Source: Prosapia bicincta (lineage: Eukaryota; Arthropoda; Insecta; Hemiptera; Cercopidae). Taken from it: a DNA stretch of 64,000 nt. Positions 11,858 to 23,476 of this stretch are shown piece by piece. How positions within the stretch are numbered: the stretch's first letter is position 1; every line of letters starts with the position of its first letter. The notes under the pieces were generated by a model. The model was not told the DNA's origin. It searched no databases and saw only the letters and a program-made list of their open reading frames with translations. The DNA lies in assembly GCA_036971475.1 (NCBI GenBank), contig JBAIZL010000001.1, forward strand, positions 216,298,444 through 216,362,443, read 5' to 3'. Both the position numbers and the translations under genes were made by a program.

Positions 11858-12540
11858 AGGTCCACTCTCAATGGGGTTTAGAAAGGTCTCCACCCGTTAA
11901 CAGATAGACGCTTGGAAGGATCCATTCTCGATGAGGGTTTAGACAGGTCTCCTACCGTAAACAGATAGACGCTTGGAAAGATCCATTCTCGATGGGGGTT
12001 TAGACAGGTTTCCTACCGTAAACAGATAGACGCTTGGAAAGATTCATTCTCGATGGTGGTTTAGAAAAGTTTCCACCCGTTAACAGATAGACGGTTGGAA
12101 GGATCCATTCTCGATGGGGGTTTAGACAGGTTTCCTACCGTAAACAGATAGACGCTTGGAAAGATTCATTCTCGATGGTGGTTTAGAAAAGTTTCCACCC
12201 GTTAACAGATAGACGGTTGGAAGGATCCATTCTCGATGGGGGTTTAGACAGGTTTCCTACCGTAAACAGATAGACGCTTGGAAAGATTCATTCTCGATGG
12301 TGGTTTAGAAAAGTTTCCACCCGTTAACAGATAGACGGTTGGAAGGATCCATTCTCGATGAGGGTTTAGACAGGTCTCCTACCGTAAACAGATAGACGCT
12401 TGGAAAGATCCATTCTCGATGGGGGTTTAGACAGGTTTCCTACCGTAAACAGATAGACGCTTGGAAAGATTCATTCTCGATGGTGGTTTAGAAAAGTTTC
12501 CACCCGTTAACAGATAGACGGTTGGAAGGATCCATTCTCG
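11858..12540 (+). repeat. 61-bp minisatellite with a dimeric higher-order unit, about 11 copies
   Basis: The 61-bp monomers begin GATCCATTCTCGATGGGGG or GATTCATTCTCGATGGTGG. Two types alternate over much of the array. Type A has TTTAGACAGG, CTACCGTAAACAG and GACGCTTGGAAA. Type B has TTTAGAAAAG, CACCCGTTAACAG and GACGGTTGGAAG. The A-B dimer of 122 bp is repeated about four times between roughly 11980 and 12530, so the recent unit of amplification was the dimer. Confidence 0.95.
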
Positions 12541-13734
12541 GAGTAACATTAAGAAAAGGATGAAAAGTCTAATAACTTTATCGCTAATGAGTTGAACTGA
12601 GCGAGAGTATATGGTCCAGATCAACAAATAGACTAAAGAGGCTGTCATCCAAGAGGAACGAAGCAGATGGTGACTGTTGGAACTTACTATAAACAAAGCC
12701 AGAACAATAAGAGGGAGGTTCAAGAAAGGGTGGGATGATTAAGCAATGTGGTAATAGAGGAAAATAATTTGGCTTTTTGGGAGGATCGCTATAATAGTGT
12801 AGACATACGTTGTAGTAGTAAAGTAATTTCTACTACTTTCTGGTTGCCACAGGGACATATTCACCCACTGTGCTACAACAAAGATATTAGATATAAGTGA
12901 GACATGAAGTTCTCCAATAATGATTAGAATAACTAATCAAGATTCCCGTAAAAAGAGTCGAATCTACTACGTACACGTAGTAAATTCACTTCACTAAAAT
13001 ATTAAATCGATTTATTCGTTACAAATAACCAAGATATCTGTTAATACGTGCTCGGCGTACAAGTATTGCCTCTAGTGTAACCCGGCCTTTCCTCCTACTA
13101 CAACACGAAGCACATACCACACTCTCCACAAACCGGTATCGATAAGAACACATTTCTAAAACCATTTCAGGTTTTCGGTCCTCCCTCGAACCCAGACAAA
13201 AAACCTTTACAGTTGTCAAGCCTGAAGGCGCCTTCACTGCAAATTAATAGACTCCGTCCTTTATACTACGCCGAGCATAGTAAACAAGTGTTGCGGAGGC
13301 AGCAGCTTGTAGTATGGTCATTGTGTAACTTTAACAAGGGTAGGAGTGTTTTAACACTTTTAGGGATGATTCGGGTGTTGGCCATTATGTTCTTGTCATC
13401 TTCATGGCTTTAGTCTTCAATACACTACCTGAATAGAATACTTCTTCCCACGTATAACTCTTATTCAGAGAGCTAAAGCAGCAGAAATGTTTGCAACTCT
13501 AAGATCTTTGAGTTTTATTTCTCGTGTTCTAGAAATATTGCTCGTTATATGAAGCTGTTATTATAAGGAGTCGATTGTTGTAATATTATTTTTACTTCGG
13601 AGCCTCTCAATCCAATCAGCTTCTCTCGAGTATAACTGAAATATATGTGTAAAATGACTGTATTGGCTATAACTATTTTTGTAATGTGTAATATTGTTAT
13701 AAGAAGAATAATATTGCCTAGGATTGTGAATATA
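12541..13734. other. Single-copy DNA, no gene recognised
   Basis: Frames of 66 to 98 codons on both strands lack domains. One, at 12427-12723 on the minus strand, runs partly through the 61-bp array. Nothing else is supported. Confidence 0.5.
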
Positions 13735-14033
13735 GGTAGGGGCTCGACTCATCTGATAGTAGCATCTAGTGTGCATAGGTAGGGGCTCGACTCATCTGAT
13801 AGTAGCATCTAGTGTGCATAGGTAGGGGCTCGACTCATCTGATAGTAGCATCTAGTGTGCATAGGTAGGGGCTCGACTCATCTGATAGTAGCATCTAGTG
13901 TGCATAGGTAGGGGCTCGACTCATCTGATAGTAGCATCTAGTGTGCATAGGTAGGGGCTCGACTCATCTGATAGTAGCATCTAGTGTGCATAGGTAGGGG
14001 CTCGACTCATCTGATAGTAGCATCTAGTGTGCA
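13735..14033 (+). repeat. 43-bp minisatellite, 7 copies, near-identical
   Basis: The unit is GGTAGGGGCTCGACTCATCT then GATAGTAGCATCTAGTGTGC and ATA. All seven copies look identical, which indicates very recent expansion or active homogenisation. The array begins inside ATTGTGAATATAGGTAGGGG, a sequence that is also found at the start of the 146-bp array at 14393. Confidence 0.97.
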
Positions 14034-14092
14034 ACGGGGGAAGAGAGGATTCTTCCCGATTCCTTAGAGTTTGACTATTATTATTACTAGGT

Positions 14093-14271
14093 ATACCTCT
14101 TAAACCACAAAAATGTTTAATTTATGTCCTGATGTACATTTCGATTGCAAACCAATCATCTTCAGAGAAAATGAGTTAGTCTTGTAGTAACTTCCTCTGA
14201 AGATGAATGCTTTGCAATCGAAAAGTAAATCGGGACAAAAATAAAAAGATGTTGGTGTTTAAGAGGTTTTA
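14093..14271. repeat. Foldback hairpin with about 75-bp imperfect arms
   Basis: The left arm (14093-14167) and right arm (14195-14271) are inverted copies with a 27-nt loop. Shared blocks, read inwards, include CCTCTTAAAC, TTTCGATTGCAAA and CATCTTCAGAG, with scattered mismatches between. The inner stem CATCTTCAGAG / CTCTGAAGATG is perfect. It could be a palindromic MITE or paired retroelement ends. The block resembles the 'CTGAAGATG...CGAAA' type of sequence often found in terminal repeats of Penelope-like and related elements, but this is only a resemblance. Confidence 0.8.
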
Positions 14272-14412
14272 TTTATTTATAATTAAAAATTACACCACAG
14301 TTGCTCCAAGTTATTATATTATTATTATTATTTTATTGTAGTTTATGGTGATAAGCTCGTACATTCTATGACTTACAAAGTTTTAAGAAAGCATTGCGAA
14401 TATAGGTAGGGA

Positions 14413-15460
14413 CATAAAACTTCCTGGTGCAGGATTTAGAAGAGACAGGACATGCATGGCATCGTTCTACTCCTAACGGATGAGCAAGGTAGCTACACGA
14501 TTTCTACCTTTCTACTCTTACCTCCTGCAAGGTAGAAGAGGATTAGGAATAGAAATATGCTTAAGGTACGGGCATAAAACTTCCTGGTGCAGGATTTAGA
14601 AGAGGCATCGTTCTACTCCTAACGGATGAGCAAGGTAGCTACACGATTTCTACCTTTCTACTCTTACCTCCTATGCAAGGTAGAAGAGGATTAGGAATAG
14701 AAATATGCTTAAGGTACGGGCATAAAACTTCCTGGTGCAGGATTTAGAAGAGGCATCGTTCTACTCCTAACGGATGAGCAAGGTAGCTACACGATTTCTA
14801 CCTTTCTACTCTTACCTCCTGCAAGGTAGAAGAGGATTAGGAATAGAAATATGCTTAAGTTACGGGCATAAAACTTCCTGGTGCAGGATTTAGAAGAGGC
14901 ATCGTTCTACTCCTAACGGATGAGCAAGGTAGCTACACGATTTCTACCTTTCTACTCTTACCTCCTGCAAGGTAGAAGAGGATTAGGAATAGAAATATGC
15001 TTAAGTTACGGGCATAAAACTTCCTGGTGCAGGATTTAGAAGAGGCATCGTTCTACTCCTAACGGATGAGCAAGGTAGCTACACGATTTCTACCTTTCTA
15101 CTCTTACCTCCTGCAAGGTAGAAGAGGATTAGGAATAGAAATATGCTTAAGGTGCGGACATAAAACTTCCTGGTGCAGGATTTAGAAGAGGCATCGTTCT
15201 ACTCCTAACGGATGAGCAAGGTAGCTACACGATTTCTACCTTTCTACTCTTACCTCCTGCAAGGTAGAAGAGGATTAGGAATAGAAATATGCTTAAGGTA
15301 CGGGCATAAAACTTCCTGGTGCAGGATTTAGAAGAGGCATCGTTCTACTCCTAACGGATGAGCAAGGTAGCTACACGATTTCTACCTTTCTACTCTTACC
15401 TCCTATGCAAGGTAGAAGAGGATTAGGAATAGAAATATGCTTAAGGTACGAGCATAAAAC
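14413..15460 (+). repeat. 146-bp tandem repeat, about 7 copies
   Basis: Spacing of CATAAAACTTCCTGGTGC is 160, 148, 146, 146, 146, 146 and 148 bp. The two 148-bp units carry CTCCTATGCAAGG instead of CTCCTGCAAGG. The first unit has a 14-bp insertion (ACAGGACATGCATG) within GAAGAGGCATCG. Otherwise copies are almost identical. The array starts directly after ATTGCGAATATAGGTAGGGA. Inside each unit are inverted words CTACCTTTCTACTCTTACCT and AGGTAGAAGAGGATTAGG that could form a stem. Confidence 0.97.
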
Positions 15461-15694
15461 CCTTCTCTCTGGACATAGGGAGGCATATGCTAACACGGAG
15501 TGGCCAGCTCTCTGTGTGTACCAAGTAGGGAAAGGTTTGAAGTAAGCACCAATAGAACAGATGAAGTAAGGTGGCGTCAGGAGTACGCGAAGATGCTGGC
15601 TGGCTTGGGTAGGTCATGAATACGTGTCTATCCGCTACCCAACATACTAAGGGAAGATAATACATTCTGTGTGGTGTGCGCGTGCGCGTGCTAG
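15461..15694. other. Spacer between the 146-bp and 172-bp arrays
   Basis: Short single-copy stretch with an alternating purine-pyrimidine tract GTGCGCGTGCGCGTGC at about 15677-15692, just before the first 172-bp unit. A minus-strand frame of 118 codons (15441-15797) crosses into the satellite and is not supported as a gene. Confidence 0.6.
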
Positions 15695-18600
15695 CTATAT
15701 ACGTTATGTTGTTACACTTGGGTACTGAGAGGGCAAACACTCTCGACATAGTCACGATAGGAACATTAATTGGCAAGGAGAGACTAAAATGACTCATATG
15801 GCATCACCTAACACGGATTGTAACTTCCTTACAGACCACAGATTTCGCCAGTATATGTAAGTCGCTCTATATACGTTATGTTGTTACACTTGGGTACTGA
15901 GAGAGCAAACACTCTCGACGTAGTCACGATAGGAACATTAATTGGCAAGGAGAGACTAAAATGACTCATATGGCATCACCTAACACGGATTGTAACTTCC
16001 TTGAAGACCACAGATTTCGCCAGTATATGTAAGTCGCTCTATATACGTTATGTTGTTACACTTGGGTACTGAGAGGGCAAACACTCTCAACGTAGTCACG
16101 ATGGGACCATTAATTGGCAAGGAGAGACTAAAATGACTCATATGACATCACCTAACACGGATTGTAACTTCCTTAAAGACCACAGATTTCGCCAGTATAT
16201 GTAAGTCGCTCTATATACGTTATGTTGTTACACTTGGGTACTGAGAGGGCAAACACTCTCGACGTAGTCACGATAGGAACATTAATTGGCAAGGAGAGAC
16301 TAAAATGACTCATATGACATCACCTAACACGGATTGTAACTTCCTTAAAGACCACAGATTTCGCCAGTATATGTAAGTCGCTCTATATACGTTATGTTGT
16401 TACACTTGGGTACTGAGAGGGCAAACACTCTCGACGTAGTCACGATAGGAACATTAATTGGCAAGGAGAGACTAAAATGACTCATATGACATCACCTAAC
16501 ACGGATTGTAACTTCCTTAAAGACCACAGATTTCGCCAGTATATGTAAGTCGCTCTATATACGTTATGTTGTTACACTTGGGTACTGAGAGGGCAAACAC
16601 TCTCGACGTAGTCACGATAGGAACATTAATTGGCAAGGAGAGACTAAAATGACTCATATGACATCACCTAACACGGATTGTAACTTCCTTAAAGACCACA
16701 GATTTCGCCAGTATATGTAAGTCGCTCTATATACGTTATGTTGTTACACTTGGGTACTGAGAGGGCAAACACTCTCGACGTAGTCACGATAGGAACATTA
16801 ATTGGCAAGGAGAGACTAAAATGACTCATATGACATCACCTAACACGGATTGTAACTTCCTTAAAGACCACAGATTTCGCCAGTATATGTAAGTCGCTCT
16901 ATATACGTTATGTTGTTACACTTGGGTACTGAGAGGGCAAACACTCTCGACGTAGTCACGATAGGAACATTAATTGGCAAGGAGAGACTAAAATGACTCA
17001 TATGACATCACCTAACACGGATTGTAACTTCCTTGAAGACCACAGATTTCGCCAGTATATGTAAGTCGCTCTATATACGTTATGTTGTTACACTTGGGTA
17101 CTGAGAGGGCAAACACTCTCAACGTAGTCACGATGGGAACATTAATTGGCAAGGAGAGACTAAAATGACTCATATGACATCACCTAACACGGATTGTAAC
17201 TTCCTTGAAGACCACAGATTTCGCCAGTATATGTAAGTCGCTCTATATACGTTATGTTGTTACACTTGGGTACTGAGAGGGCAAACACTCTCGACGTAGT
17301 CACGATAGGAACATTAATTGGCAAGGAGAGACTAAAATGACTCATATGACATCACCTAACACGGATTGTAACTTCCTTGAAGACCACAGATTTCGCCAGT
17401 ATATGTAAGTCGCTCTATATACGTTATGTTGTTACACTTGGGTACTGAGAGGGCAAACACTCTCAACGTAGTCACGATGGGAACATTAATTGGCAAGGAG
17501 AGACTAAAATGACTCATATGACATCACCTAACACGGATTGTAACTTCCTTGAAGACCACAGATTTCGCCAGTATATGTAAGTCGCTCTATATACGTTATG
17601 TTGTTACACTTGGGTACTGAGAGGGCAAACACTCTCGACGTAGTCACGATAGGAACATTAATTGGCAAGGAGAGACTAAAATGACTCATATGACATCACC
17701 TAACACGGACTGTAACTTCCTTAAAGACCACAGATTTCGCCAGTATATGTAAGTCGCTCTATATACGTTATGTTGTTACACTTGGGTACTGAGAGGGCAA
17801 ACACTCTCGACGTAGTCACGATAGGAACATTAATTGGCAAGGAGAGACTAAAATGACTCATATGACATCACCTAACACGGATTGTAACTTCCTTGAAGAC
17901 CACAGATTTCGCCAGTATATGTAAGTCGCTCTATATACGTTATGTTGTTACACTTGGGTACTGAGAGGGCAAACACTCTCACAGTAGTCACGATAGGAAC
18001 ATTAATTGGCAAGGAGAGACTAAAATGACTCATATGACATCACCTAACACGGATTGTAACTTCCTTAAAGACCACAGATTTTGCCAGTATATGTAAGTCG
18101 CTCTATATACGTTATGTTGTTACACTTGGGTACTGAGAGGGCAAACACTCTCGACGTAGTCACGATAGGAACATTAATTGGCAAGGAGAGACTAAAATGA
18201 CTCATATGACATCACCTAACACGGATTGTAACTTCCTTAAAGACCACAGATTTCGCCAGTATATGTAAGTCGCTCTATATACGTTATGTTGTTACACTTG
18301 GGTACTGAGAGGGCAAACACTCTCGACGTAGTCACGATAGGAACATTAATTGGCAAGGAGAGACTAAAATGACTCATATGGCTTCACCTAACACGGATTG
18401 TAACTTCCTTAAAGACCACAGATTTCGCCAGTATATGTAAGTCGCTCTATATACGTTATGTTGTTACACTTGGGTACTGAGAGGGCAAACACTCTCGACG
18501 TAGTCACGATAGCAACATTAATTGGCAAGGAGAGACTAAAATGACTCATATGGCATCACCTAACACGGATTGTAACTTCCTTAAAGACCACAGATTTCGC

Positions 18601-21600
18601 CAGTATATGTAAGTCGCTCTATATACGTTATGTTGTTACACTTGGGTACTGAGAGGGCAAACACTCTCGACGTAGTCACGATAGGAACATTAATTGGCAA
18701 GGAGAGACTAAAATGACTCATATGACATCACCCAACACGGATTGTAACTTCCTTAAAGACCACAGATTTCGCCAGTATATGTAAGTCGCTCTATATACGT
18801 TATGTTGTTACACTTGGGTACTGAGAGGGCAAACACTCTCGACGTAGTCACGATAGGAACATTAATTGGCAAGGAGAGACTAAAATGACTCATATGGCAT
18901 CACCTAACACGGATTGTAACTTCCTTAAAGACCACAGATTTCGCCAGTATATGTAAGTCGCTCTATATACGTTATGTTGTTACACTTGGGTACTGAGAGG
19001 GCAAACACTCTCGACGTAGTCACGATAGCAACATTAATTGGCAAGGAGAGACTAAAATGACTCATATGGCATCACCTAACACGGATTGTAACTTCCTTAA
19101 AGACCACAGATTTCGCCAGTATATGTAAGTCGCTCTATATACGTTATGTTGTTACACTTGGGTACTGAGAGGGCAAACACTCTCGACGTAGTCACGATAG
19201 AAACATTAATTGGCAAGGAGAGACTAAAATGACTCATATGGCATCACCTAACACGGATTGTAACTTCCTTAAAGACCACAGATTTCGCCAGTATATGTAA
19301 GTCGCTCTATATACGTTATGTTGTTACACTTGGGTACTGAGAGGGCAAACACTCTCGACGTAGTCACGATAGGAACATTAATTGGCAAGGAGAGACTAAA
19401 ATGACTCATATGACATCACCTAACACGGATTGTAACTTCCTTACAGACCACAGATTTCGCCAGTATATGTAAGTCGCTCTATATACGTTACGTTGTTACA
19501 CTTGGGTACTGAGAGGGCAAACACTCTCAACGTAGTCACGATGGGAACATTAATTGGCAAGGAGAGACTAAAATGACTCATATGACATCACCTAACACGG
19601 ATTGTAACTTCCTTAAAGACCACAGATTTCGCCAATATATGTAAGTCGCTCTATATACGTTATGTTGTTACACTTGGGTACTGAGAGGGCAAAACACTCT
19701 CAACGTAGTCACGATAGCAACATTAATTGGCAAGGAGAGACTAAAATGACTCATATGACATCACCCAACACGGATTGTAACTTCCTTAAAGACCACAGAT
19801 TTCGCCAGTTTATGTAAGTCGCTCTATATACGTTATGTTGTTACACTTGGGTACTGAGAGGGCAAACACTCTCAACGTAGTCACGATAGCAACATTAATT
19901 GGCAAGGAGAGACTAAAATGACTCATATGACATCACCTAACACGGATTGTAACTTCCTTAAAGACCACAGATTTCGCCAGTATATGTAAGTCGCTCTATA
20001 TACGTTATGTTGTTACACTTGGGTACTGAGAGGGCAAACACTCTCAACGTAGTCACGATAGCAACATTAATTGGCAAGGAGAGACTAAAATGACTCATAT
20101 GACATCACCTAACACGGACTGTAACTTCCTTAAAGACCACAGATTTCGCCAGTATATGTAAGTCGCTCTATATACGTTATGTTGTTACACTTGGGTACTG
20201 AGAGAGCAAACACTCTCAACGTAGTCACGATAGCAACATTAATTGGCAAGGAGAGACTAAAATGACTCATATGACATCACCCAACACGGATTGTAACTTC
20301 CTTAAAGACCACAGATTTCGCCAGTATATGTAAGTCGCTCTATATACGTTATGTTGTTACACTTGGGTACTGAGAGGGCAAACACTCTCAACGTAGTCAC
20401 GATAGCAACATTAATTGGCAAGAAGAGACTAAAATGACTCATATGACATCACCCAACACGGATTGTAACTTCCTTAAAGACCACAGATTTCGCCAGTATA
20501 TGTAAGTCGCTCTATATACGTTATGTTGTTACACTTGGGTACTGAGAGGGCAAACACTCTCAACGTAGTCACGATAGCAACATTAATTGGCAAGGAGAGA
20601 CTAAAATGACTCATATGACATCACCCAACACGGATTGTAACTTCCTTAAAGACCACAGATTTCGCCAGTATATGTAAGTCGCTCTATATACGTTATGTTG
20701 TTACACTTGGGTACTGAGAGGGCAAACACTCTCGACGTAGTCACTATAGGAACATGAATTGGCAAGGAGAGACTAAAATGACTCATATGACATCACCTAA
20801 CACGGATTGTAACTTCCTTAAAGACCACAGATTTCGCCAGTATATGTAAGTCGCTCTATATACGTTATGTTGTTACACTTGGGTACTGAGAGGGCAAACA
20901 CTCTCGACGTAGTCACTATAGGAACATTAATTGGCAAGGAGAGACTAAAATGACTCATATGACATCACCTAACACGGACTGTAACTTCCTTAAAAACCAC
21001 AGATTTCGCCAGTATATGTAAGTCGCTCTATATACGTTATGTTGTTACACTTGGGTACTGAGAGGGCAAACACTCTCGACGTAGTCACTATAGGAACATT
21101 AATTGGCAAGGAGAGACTAAAATGACTCATATGACATCACCTAACACGGACTGTAACTTCCTTACAGACCACAGATTTCGCCAGTATATGTAAGTCGCTC
21201 TATATACGTTATGTTGTTACACTTGGGTACTGAGAGGGCAAACACTCTCGACGTAGTCACGATAGGAACATTAATTGGCAAGGAGAGACTAAAATGACTC
21301 ATATGACATCACCTAACACGGACTGTAACTTCCTTAAAAACCACAGATTTCGCCAGTATATGTAAGTCGCTCTATATACGTTATGTTGTTACACTTGGGT
21401 ACTGAGAGGGCAAACACTCTCGACGTAGTCACGATAGGAACATTAATTGGCAAGGAGAGACTAAAATGACTCATATGACATCACCTAACACGGATTGTAA
21501 CTTCCTTAAAGACCACAGATTTCGCCAGTATATGTAAGTCGCTCTATATACGTTATGTTGTTACACTTGGGTACTGAGAGGGCAAACACTCTCGACGTAG

Positions 21601-22574
21601 TCACAATAGGAACATTAATTGGCAAGGAGAGACTAAAATGACTCATATGACATCACCTAACACGGATTGTAACTTCCTTAAAGACCACAGATTTCGCCAA
21701 TATATGTAAGTCGCTCTATATACGTTATGTTGTTACACTTGGGTACTGAGAGGGCAAACACTCTCGACGTAGTCACGATAGGAACATTAATTGGCAAGGA
21801 GAGACTAAAATGACTCATATGACATCACCTAACACGGATTGTAACTTTCTTAAAGACCACAGATTTCGCCAGTATATGTAAGTCGCTCTATATACGTTAT
21901 GTTGTTACACTTGGGTACTGAGAGGGCAAACACTCTCGACGTAGTCACAATAGGAACATTAATTGGCAAGGAGAGACTAAAATGACTCATATGACATCAC
22001 CTAACACGGATTGTAACTTTCTTAAAGACCACAGATTTCGCCAGTATATGTAAGTCGCTCTATATACGTTATGTTGTTACACTTGGGTACTGAGAGGGCA
22101 AACACTCTCGACGTAGTCACGATAGGAACATTAATTGGCAAGGAGAGACTAAAATGACTCATATGACATCACCTAACACGGATTGTAACTTCCTTAAAGA
22201 CCACAGATTTCGCCAGTATATGTAAGTCGCTCTATATACGTTATGTTGTTACACTTGGGTACTGAGAGGGCAAACACTCTCGACGTAGTCACGATAGGAA
22301 CATTAATTGGCAAGGAGAGACTAAAATGACTCATATGACATCACCCAACACGGATTGTAACTTCCTTAAAGACCACAGATTTCGCCAGTATATGTAAGTC
22401 GCTCTATATACGTTATGTTGTTACACTTGGGTACTGAGAGGGCAAACACTCTCGACGTAGTCACGATAGGAACATTAATTGGCAAGGAGAGACTAAAATG
22501 ACTCATATGACATCACCTAACACGGATTGTAACTTCCTTAAAGACCACAGATTTCGCCAGTATATGTAAGTCGC
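15695..22574 (+). repeat. 172-bp satellite, 40 tandem copies
   Basis: The unit starts CTATATACGTTATGTTGTTA and ends TATATGTAAGTCGCT. Spacing is 172 bp throughout apart from one unit at about 19651 with an extra A. Copies are very similar. Diagnostic variants are shared by neighbours, showing local duplication: CTCAACG with GATGGGAAC, GATAGCAAC, CATATGGCATC versus CATATGACATC, CACGGACTG, and CTTGAAGACC versus CTTAAAGACC. Each copy holds a perfect AP-1 heptamer TGACTCA, a nearby TGACATCA, the short stem GAGAG-n8-CTCTC and GTAAGT. The length is close to one nucleosome repeat, as in many centromeric or heterochromatic satellites. No CENP-B-box-like motif was seen. Confidence 0.98.
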
Positions 22575-23133
22575 TTTACTGCAAAATTTCTTGCTAGATT
22601 TTAAATAACTCTTAAAAAATACGTTTTTAATCCTTCTCAAATTGTTGAATGTTTTTTAACAAAACGCAATCTAACACTTTTATAATACTTATTGTTAATA
22701 AATTCCTTTTATTTGTTCACACTCCCCCTATATATATAGTTAGTGATATACTTTAATAAAACATACCTATTCTAGTCGAATACTTTCTACTCTAGTCGAA
22801 TACTTTCTACTCCAGTCGAATACTTTCTAGCTATATTTTGTTTTAAAAAATGGCCGATATTAAAGGAACAATTAATTGGACGATTTTCTGGAGCGATTAC
22901 TTCCTAAGAGATTGAAGAAATAAACAGTAAATATTAGTATAGTTCGGAAATGATGTAACATTAGGGCTAAGTACGTTAAACACACTTATGCGACATCTTG
23001 CGTACGAAGTATGCACTTTGTGAAGTAGTTGTTGCAGTTTTTATGTATTATCTCCTTTATTGAACTATGCTCGTAAATAAATTTAACTGCACTGTTAAGT
23101 ACACGAGAGTTTATCGCAGATTGCATTTCATTA
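22575..23133. other. AT-rich DNA with family A fragment and 20-bp triplet repeat
   Basis: It holds a left-end fragment of family A at about 22700-22742 (ATTCCTTTTATTTGTTCACA followed by a CTCCCCCTATATATA part). It also holds three tandem copies of a 20-bp unit at 22771-22830. No gene is seen. Confidence 0.5.
22771..22830 (+). repeat. 20-bp tandem repeat, 3 copies
   Basis: TCTAGTCGAATACTTTCTAC is repeated three times. The third copy reads TCCAGTC and ends CTAG. Confidence 0.95.
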
Positions 23134-23476
23134 TTCAATTCTTACTACTGTTAGTTCACATTCTTCCTATAAATATTTATTTACATATCTTCTTCAAATT
23201 TTCAATCGTTAATAAAATACTTTTTATTCATCCACTCAAGTTTAAATATATTTTAATTTAACTTGTGGTGGATGATACTTGGTGTTAATACAGTTTTTAA
23301 AAAAATATTAATTCATTATTTGAATTTAAATAATTAATTTTAATAATTAATTTCGCTCTCTATTTTACCACTTAATTTTGTGATTCTGTCATATGTATTT
23401 ATATATTTATATTAATTGTAATTATAAAATAAAAAGTAACACAACTTAATCTTTTTAACCTGAATAGGAATTTACT
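23134..23476 (+). mobile_element. Family A TIR element, internally diverged copy
   Basis: The left end is TCAATTCTTACTACTGTTAG and the right end GAATAGGAATTTACTT, which are inverted relative to each other. Blocks shared with other copies are TTCACATTCTTCCTATA (single-copy ancestor of the 45-bp satellite unit), TTTTTATTCATCCACTCAAG, GTGGATGATACTTGGTGTTA, and the AT-rich ATATTTATATTAATTGTAAT near the right side, which recurs at 43680. A 64-codon frame (23067-23261) overlapping it is not a gene. Confidence 0.7.

Noticed and set aside
15441..15797. 118-codon minus-strand frame
   Set aside because: Half of it lies in the first 172-bp satellite unit. No homology recognised.
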